Assembly (NCBI GenBank): GCA_027493445.1 | Contig: JAOSKU010000001.1 | Coordinates: forward strand, 1,577,314 to 1,641,313 | Direction: 5' to 3' | Length of the DNA: 64,000 nucleotides | Source of the DNA: Thermoleophilia bacterium | Lineage (GTDB): Bacteria; Actinomycetota; Thermoleophilia; RBG-16-64-13 | In this document: positions 60,451-64,000 of the stretch, piece by piece | Layout: every line of letters begins with the position of its first letter | Position numbering within the stretch: the first letter of the stretch is position 1 | Notes under the pieces: generated by a model | What the model was told of the DNA's origin: nothing | Databases searched by the model: none | What the model saw: the letters and a program-made list of their open reading frames with translations, nothing else | Position numbers and translations under genes: made by a program

Positions 60451-61881
60451 CAGGCTGCTGAAAAAGTCCCCCGCCTAGCCCTCCGATTGCCTCAACTTCC
60501 TATCTTTTTGCGCCCCTTTTTGGTAGTGTTTACCCTGCAAACTGGCATAAAGCGAGGGGGTTGGGATGCGGGGAGAAGAGGCAAGGCAGCCGTCGTTTGT
60601 ATTCTTGGGTCCCTTGGAGGAGCGCATCCCCAAAGATCACCCCTTGCGGGCCATCCGCAAGATGACCGATAAGGCGCTTTGCGGTCTCTCCCCCCTCTTT
60701 GACAAGATCTACTGTGAAGCCGGCCGCCCCTCCATCCCGCCCGAGTACCTTCTGCGAGCCCTGCTTATTCAGGTGCTCTACGCCATCCCTTCGGAGCGCA
60801 AGCTCTGCGAACACCTCGAGTATCACCTGCTCTTTCGCTGGTTTGTGGGCCTCGATCTAAACGAGCCCGTCTGGCATCCCACCACCTTCACCCAAAACCG
60901 GGAGCGCCTGCTTGAGGGCGAGGTGGCCGAGGCCTTCTTCCTGGAGGTGAGGAAGCAGGCCCAGGCGGGGGAAACTCCTTTCCCGGGAGCACTTCAGCCT
61001 GGACGGCACCTTGGTGGAAGCGGCGGCCTCCCTCAAGAGCTTCCGGCCCAAACAGGAATTGGCCGAGGGCCAGGAGGGCGGCCGGGGGCCAGGCAAAGAT
61101 GACCCGGGTGCAGGGGAGGACCCGAGCCCCGCCGAGCCAGTCTCGGAAAGCGCAGGCCGCGACCGCAACCCGAGTGTGGATTTCCACGGCGAGCGGCGCC
61201 GGAATGACACCCACGCTTCCACCACCGATCCGGAAGCTCTTCTTGCCAAACACTCTCCCGGAGAAGCGGCCCGGCTCGCTTATGCCGGCCATCTCCTCAC
61301 CGAGAACCGCCACGGTCTCATCGTCCAGGCCGATCTCTCCCGGGCCACCGGTACCGCCGAGCGGGAGATGGGTCTTGAGCTGGTGAAGGAGGAGCGCAAA
61401 AAGACCAAGGGCCGGTTCACTGTCGCAGCCGACAAGAACTACGACACCAAGGACTTCGTGGGCGAACTACGGACTAACGTTGTTACCCCGCATGTGGCTC
61501 GCAAAGAGAAGTACTCGGCCATCGATGGCCGCACGACACGGTGGGAGGGATACGCCCTCAGCCAGAAGAAGCGCAAGCTGGTGGAGGAGGCCTTCGGCTG
61601 GATGAAGACAGTCGGACTGCTTCACAAGCTCCGGCACCGCGGGCGGGCCAAGGCCCGATGGATCTTCCAGTTCACGGCCGCCGCCTACAACCTGGTGAGA
61701 ATGAGATCGCTGCTTCCGGAGTGCATCGCCAGATAGGGAAAAAGGGGCGGGGAATCGGCCTCTCCAGGGGGCATAATCCCGGTCTTCGCCCGGGCAATCC
61801 GAGAACCGACCGTTCGTGGGTCAAGCAGCCGAGCAACGGAGCACATCGGAGGGGCTCCAACCGGGGTATTTCAGCGGCCTG
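60451..61881 (+). mobile_element. IS1182-type insertion sequence, copy B
   Basis: 1431 bp with the same ends as copy A and flanking TTAA (60447-60450, 61882-61885). It lies within the IS701 transposase gene. Differences from copy A are few; they include a short cluster around 61470-61520 and two homopolymer-length changes. Confidence 0.9.
60566..61736 (+). pseudogene. IS5/IS1182-family transposase (copy B), frameshifted
   Basis: Same protein as copy A but broken elsewhere: five G at 60967-60971 where copy A has the four needed to read AQAGKLLSREHFSLDGT. Beyond it the frame is open through DKNYDTKDF and EEAFGWMKT to LPECIAR. Since each copy is intact where the other is broken, the common ancestor was functional, and sequencing error is a real alternative for both breaks. 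Confidence 0.88.
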
Positions 61882-62516
61882 TTAAAGCTCCTGCGAAGAG
61901 CGCCCGACCCGGCCGGCCGGTCGTCCGCCACCGGCCCGACCGCAAGCCCGTCTCGGTGAGCGCGCTCGCCCGGGAGCTTAACCCTGGGGCCTGGCAGACG
62001 CTCCCCTACCGGACGACCAAAGCGGGGGAGGAGGTGGTAAGCCGCTTCGCTTTTGTCCGGGTCTGGGCCGCGAACGCCGTAGAGCGCAGAGGAGAGGAGC
62101 CCCGCACCGAGTGGCTCATCATCGAGTGGCCCCAAGACACGGAGGCTCCCACCGACTACTGGCTCTCCAACCTGCCGGAAGACAGCGAGTCCGAGCATCT
62201 CGCCCGGCTCGCCCGCCTGCGCTGGACTATCGAACTCGACTACCGGCAGCTCAAAGGCGAGCTCGGTCTGGATCACTACGAGGGTCGAAGCTATCCGGGC
62301 TTCCATCATCACTGCGCTCTGGTGACCTGCGCCCATGCCTTCCTCACGCTCGAACGGCTCTCCCCAAAAGTCCGGCGGCCGGACTGACACTGCCCCAGGC
62401 GGTGCTGATCCTGCAGCCCGCCTTGCGGTGTTGGCACGGCCGCTGCCAGACCTGTAACCAGACCGTCGACCTCAACCAGCTGGTGCTGTTCCATCGGCTG
62501 GAGTAACAAAGTACTA

Positions 62517-63943
62517 CTAGGTCATCCTCTCGTCCGCCTCGTTGACGATTGCCTCCATCTCCTCGATCACCTCGGCCGGGAGCCTGTCTCCCTTCCGTTC
62601 CTCGATAACGCGCAAGGCGCCTTCCCGCACTCGGTCCTCGAAAGTGCGGGCTCCCTGGGCCGACCAGATCTCGCGGCTTTGGCGGTTGAAGGCGGAGGGG
62701 ACGACCTGCTCTGTGCGAAAGTATTCGAGCGTATGCGGTTCACCGACGTAGCTCCCTTCGTGACCCACCTCCCGGATCACTGATGCGGCCAAAGCTTCAT
62801 CCGAGACTTCTACTCCCCGCTGAAGACGGGATATGATCGACCAGTACTGGTCGTCCATGGCCAGCTGCAGCGGGCTCGAAGTGTTGCCCGCCTCGAGCTT
62901 TCCCGCACTCATGCTTATGGCTGGGGAGTTGAGAGCAGCCAGCATGCAGTTGACCAGCCGCTCCGCTTGCGATTGGCCGTCAACGACCATCGAATCCGCG
63001 GCGAAACCATTCAGATTCAACGGCACGTGCACGTGTCTGTCGATGATCTGGGCAAGCGCGACGCTGTAGATGGCCCCCTCCGTGCTGCCTTGCTTGCCCA
63101 TCCCGGTCAACATGTCCATGACCATCATCTTCGGCGTGAAGAATATCGGCGCCCCGGGATTGGCCAACTGTGAGATCGTCAGGCCGGCCAGCATCTCGGC
63201 AAGGGTGACGACGAGGGTTCCGCTGATCGTGACCGGGCAGCTCGCTCCGGCCATGCCAATTGAGGTCACGCTGGTTGGCGCCCCGGCCCGGCCCGCCCTC
63301 ATCATGATGTTGAGATCCTCCTCCTTGAACTGGAGGGGCGTGAAGCAGGTGGAGCTGACGGCGACAAGCGGACGACGTCTCAGCGCGTCCTTTCCCCGGC
63401 GATGATCTCGGCCAACCGCAGGATGTAGTCGAGGGCCTCGGTCGTGTACGGCTGGACGTAGAGCGGCTTGCGGCAGTGACGCGAGACCTGGTACGCGATG
63501 TGGACCTCTCTAGTCCGTAGAGGAGCATCAGCCGGGAAGGGAGACGCGATGATGTCAATGTTGGGAAGGCCATCCACCAGTACGGCCCACTCGGCAACGT
63601 CGGCCTTCGTCGCTTTTCGCCACTCCCCTGAGCGCAGATCCAGGTAGCCTTCAGTTCCGGTCGCCGTGGCCGCGTAGCTCCGGCCACTCCCCGGCCACAC
63701 ATCGAACTCCGACTCTCTCCCCGCCATCAGATACTGTCGAGGCGCGGACTCGGTTGCCCTAGTCACCAATCCCGCATCGAGGAAAACCTTCTGCCCTTCG
63801 ACGCAAGCCCCATTGTCGCGAAACAGCTCCAGCGCCACCTGATTGCGGACGACGACACCAATCGTCGCCAGCAACTCCAGGGCGCTTTCGTAGATTCGCT
63901 CCTCTTCCTCCCTGTCGAGGAAGGTTAGGCTGGGCGTAGTCAT
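62517..63943 (-). pseudogene. Second MttB-family methyltransferase-like protein, frameshifted
   Basis: Starts at the ATG at 63943 (LTFLDREEEERIYESALELLATIGVVV), shows GTEGYLDLRSGEW and PLYVQPYTTEALDYILRLAEIIAG. It needs one extra G in a G4 run (C4 at 63394-63397) to continue GKDALRRRPLVAVSSTCFTPLQFKEEDLN, SIGMAGASCPVTISGTLV and a C-terminal domain ending at a TAG (62519-62517) that coincides with the IS701 target CTAG. About 475 residues restored, no pyrrolysine codon. It is distant from the copy at 46290, so probably a different methyl donor. Confidence 0.85.
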
Positions 63944-63946
63944 CCC

Positions 63947-64000
63947 TCAGATCCTTTCCTTCGCTCCGCGGGCGGCCTCTTTGCACACGAGCACGCCTTC
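63947..64000 (-). CDS. C-terminal end of an upstream gene, cut by the window
   Basis: The last 17 codons of an open frame (EGVLVCKEAARGAKERI, TGA at 63949-63947) end 3 bp before the MttB-like ATG, as expected for an operon neighbour. Too short to identify; a corrinoid protein or another methyltransferase component would fit the context. Confidence 0.4.
   Translation of the reverse strand, partial: EGVLVCKEAARGAKERI

Larger units (their letters stand above)
59724..62387 (+). pseudogene. IS701-family transposase, frameshifted and interrupted
   Basis: ATG at 59724 behind AAGGAGGG. N-terminal helical part, then one missing C in a C4 run (59956-59959) breaks SPWDPDMLVR. The DDE-type core follows (WVIDDTGIPKVGSHSPGVKRQYSGTLGKVDSCQ; ILADQAYGDDTAFR), interrupted at TGF-K by IS1182 copy B (TTT AAA junction at the TTAA). 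It resumes with APAKSARPGRP...WTIELDYRQLKGELGLDHYEGRSYPGFHHH to a TGA at 62387. About 410 residues when restored. Confidence 0.88.
59638..62516 (+). mobile_element. IS701-family element interrupted by IS1182 copy B
   Basis: Inverted ends TAGTACTTTGTTA (59638-59650) and TAACAAAGTACTA (62504-62516), flanked by the 4-bp duplication CTAG (59634-59637, 62517-62520). Removing the nested 1431-bp IS plus TTAA leaves 1444 bp. The left CTAG is shared with the adjacent 162-bp repeat, and the right CTAG supplies the stop codon of the MttB homologue. Confidence 0.9.

Noticed and set aside
1-64000. CRISPR array, rRNA operon or replication origin
   Set aside because: No regularly spaced direct repeats, no rRNA sequence and no DnaA-box cluster were noticed.

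Overview
The window is G+C-rich bacterial chromosome, most likely from an anaerobic or facultative member of the Actinobacteriota. Support for this is indirect: Ser/Thr/Ala-rich lipoprotein linkers, an SLH-domain envelope lipoprotein, a two-subunit glycine decarboxylase P-protein, an aldehyde:ferredoxin oxidoreductase and a large set of molybdenum hydroxylases. The taxon is an inference, not shown by a marker gene.

Layout. 1-3.8 kb: an AOR-type tungsten oxidoreductase (cut by the window edge) and a class-III aminotransferase share a TTGACA/TATGAT promoter, with a divergent TetR regulator. 3.8-10.7 kb: RidA, small envelope proteins, an OmpR-type two-component system, an SLH lipoprotein and an AcoX/NAD-kinase-like protein. 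10.9-15.1 kb: gcvPA-gcvPB and, divergently, an MntA/HepT toxin-antitoxin pair. 15.1-23.3 kb: short-chain dehydrogenases (one decayed), a DUF169 protein, a lipoprotein, an MFS transporter, small hypotheticals and tRNA-Ser(UGA). 23.4-32.6 kb is a mobile and defence-like accessory zone: an IS66 remnant, a 3' half-tRNA (probable att scar), a two-gene coiled-coil plus DUF4041/GIY-YIG module, and a voltage-gated K+ channel gene split by an IS1595 element that is itself split by an IS1182-type element, followed by IS1595 and IS256 remnants.

32.7-59.4 kb is the metabolic core. It holds an mmsA-type dehydrogenase, a three-gene molybdenum hydroxylase whose FAD subunit carries the four-cysteine insertion of 4-hydroxybenzoyl-CoA reductase, and a roughly 13-kb minus-strand operon (51.4 to 38.5 kb). 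The operon encodes enamidase, a 6-hydroxynicotinate-reductase-like protein, an MttB-family methyltransferase, two fused FeS-Mo hydroxylases with one FAD subunit and an OYE-type reductase. It is driven from a promoter divergent from an IclR gene. A branched-chain-type ABC transporter, an isochorismatase-like hydrolase and a second MttB homologue follow. Together they look like import, N-demethylation and reductive ring opening of an N-methylated pyridine-type compound (nicotinate or trigonelline-like). Enamidase anchors this; the exact substrate is inferred.

Two cross-cutting patterns stand out. First, a family of 162-bp repeats (with 72-75-bp short forms) has terminal inverted repeats, a central hairpin with a compensatory base-pair change, and, in one copy, ends matching the IS1182-type element. 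Second, about a dozen otherwise intact genes are each broken by one single-base indel, nearly all in a homopolymer. That suggests sequencing error rather than mass pseudogenisation.
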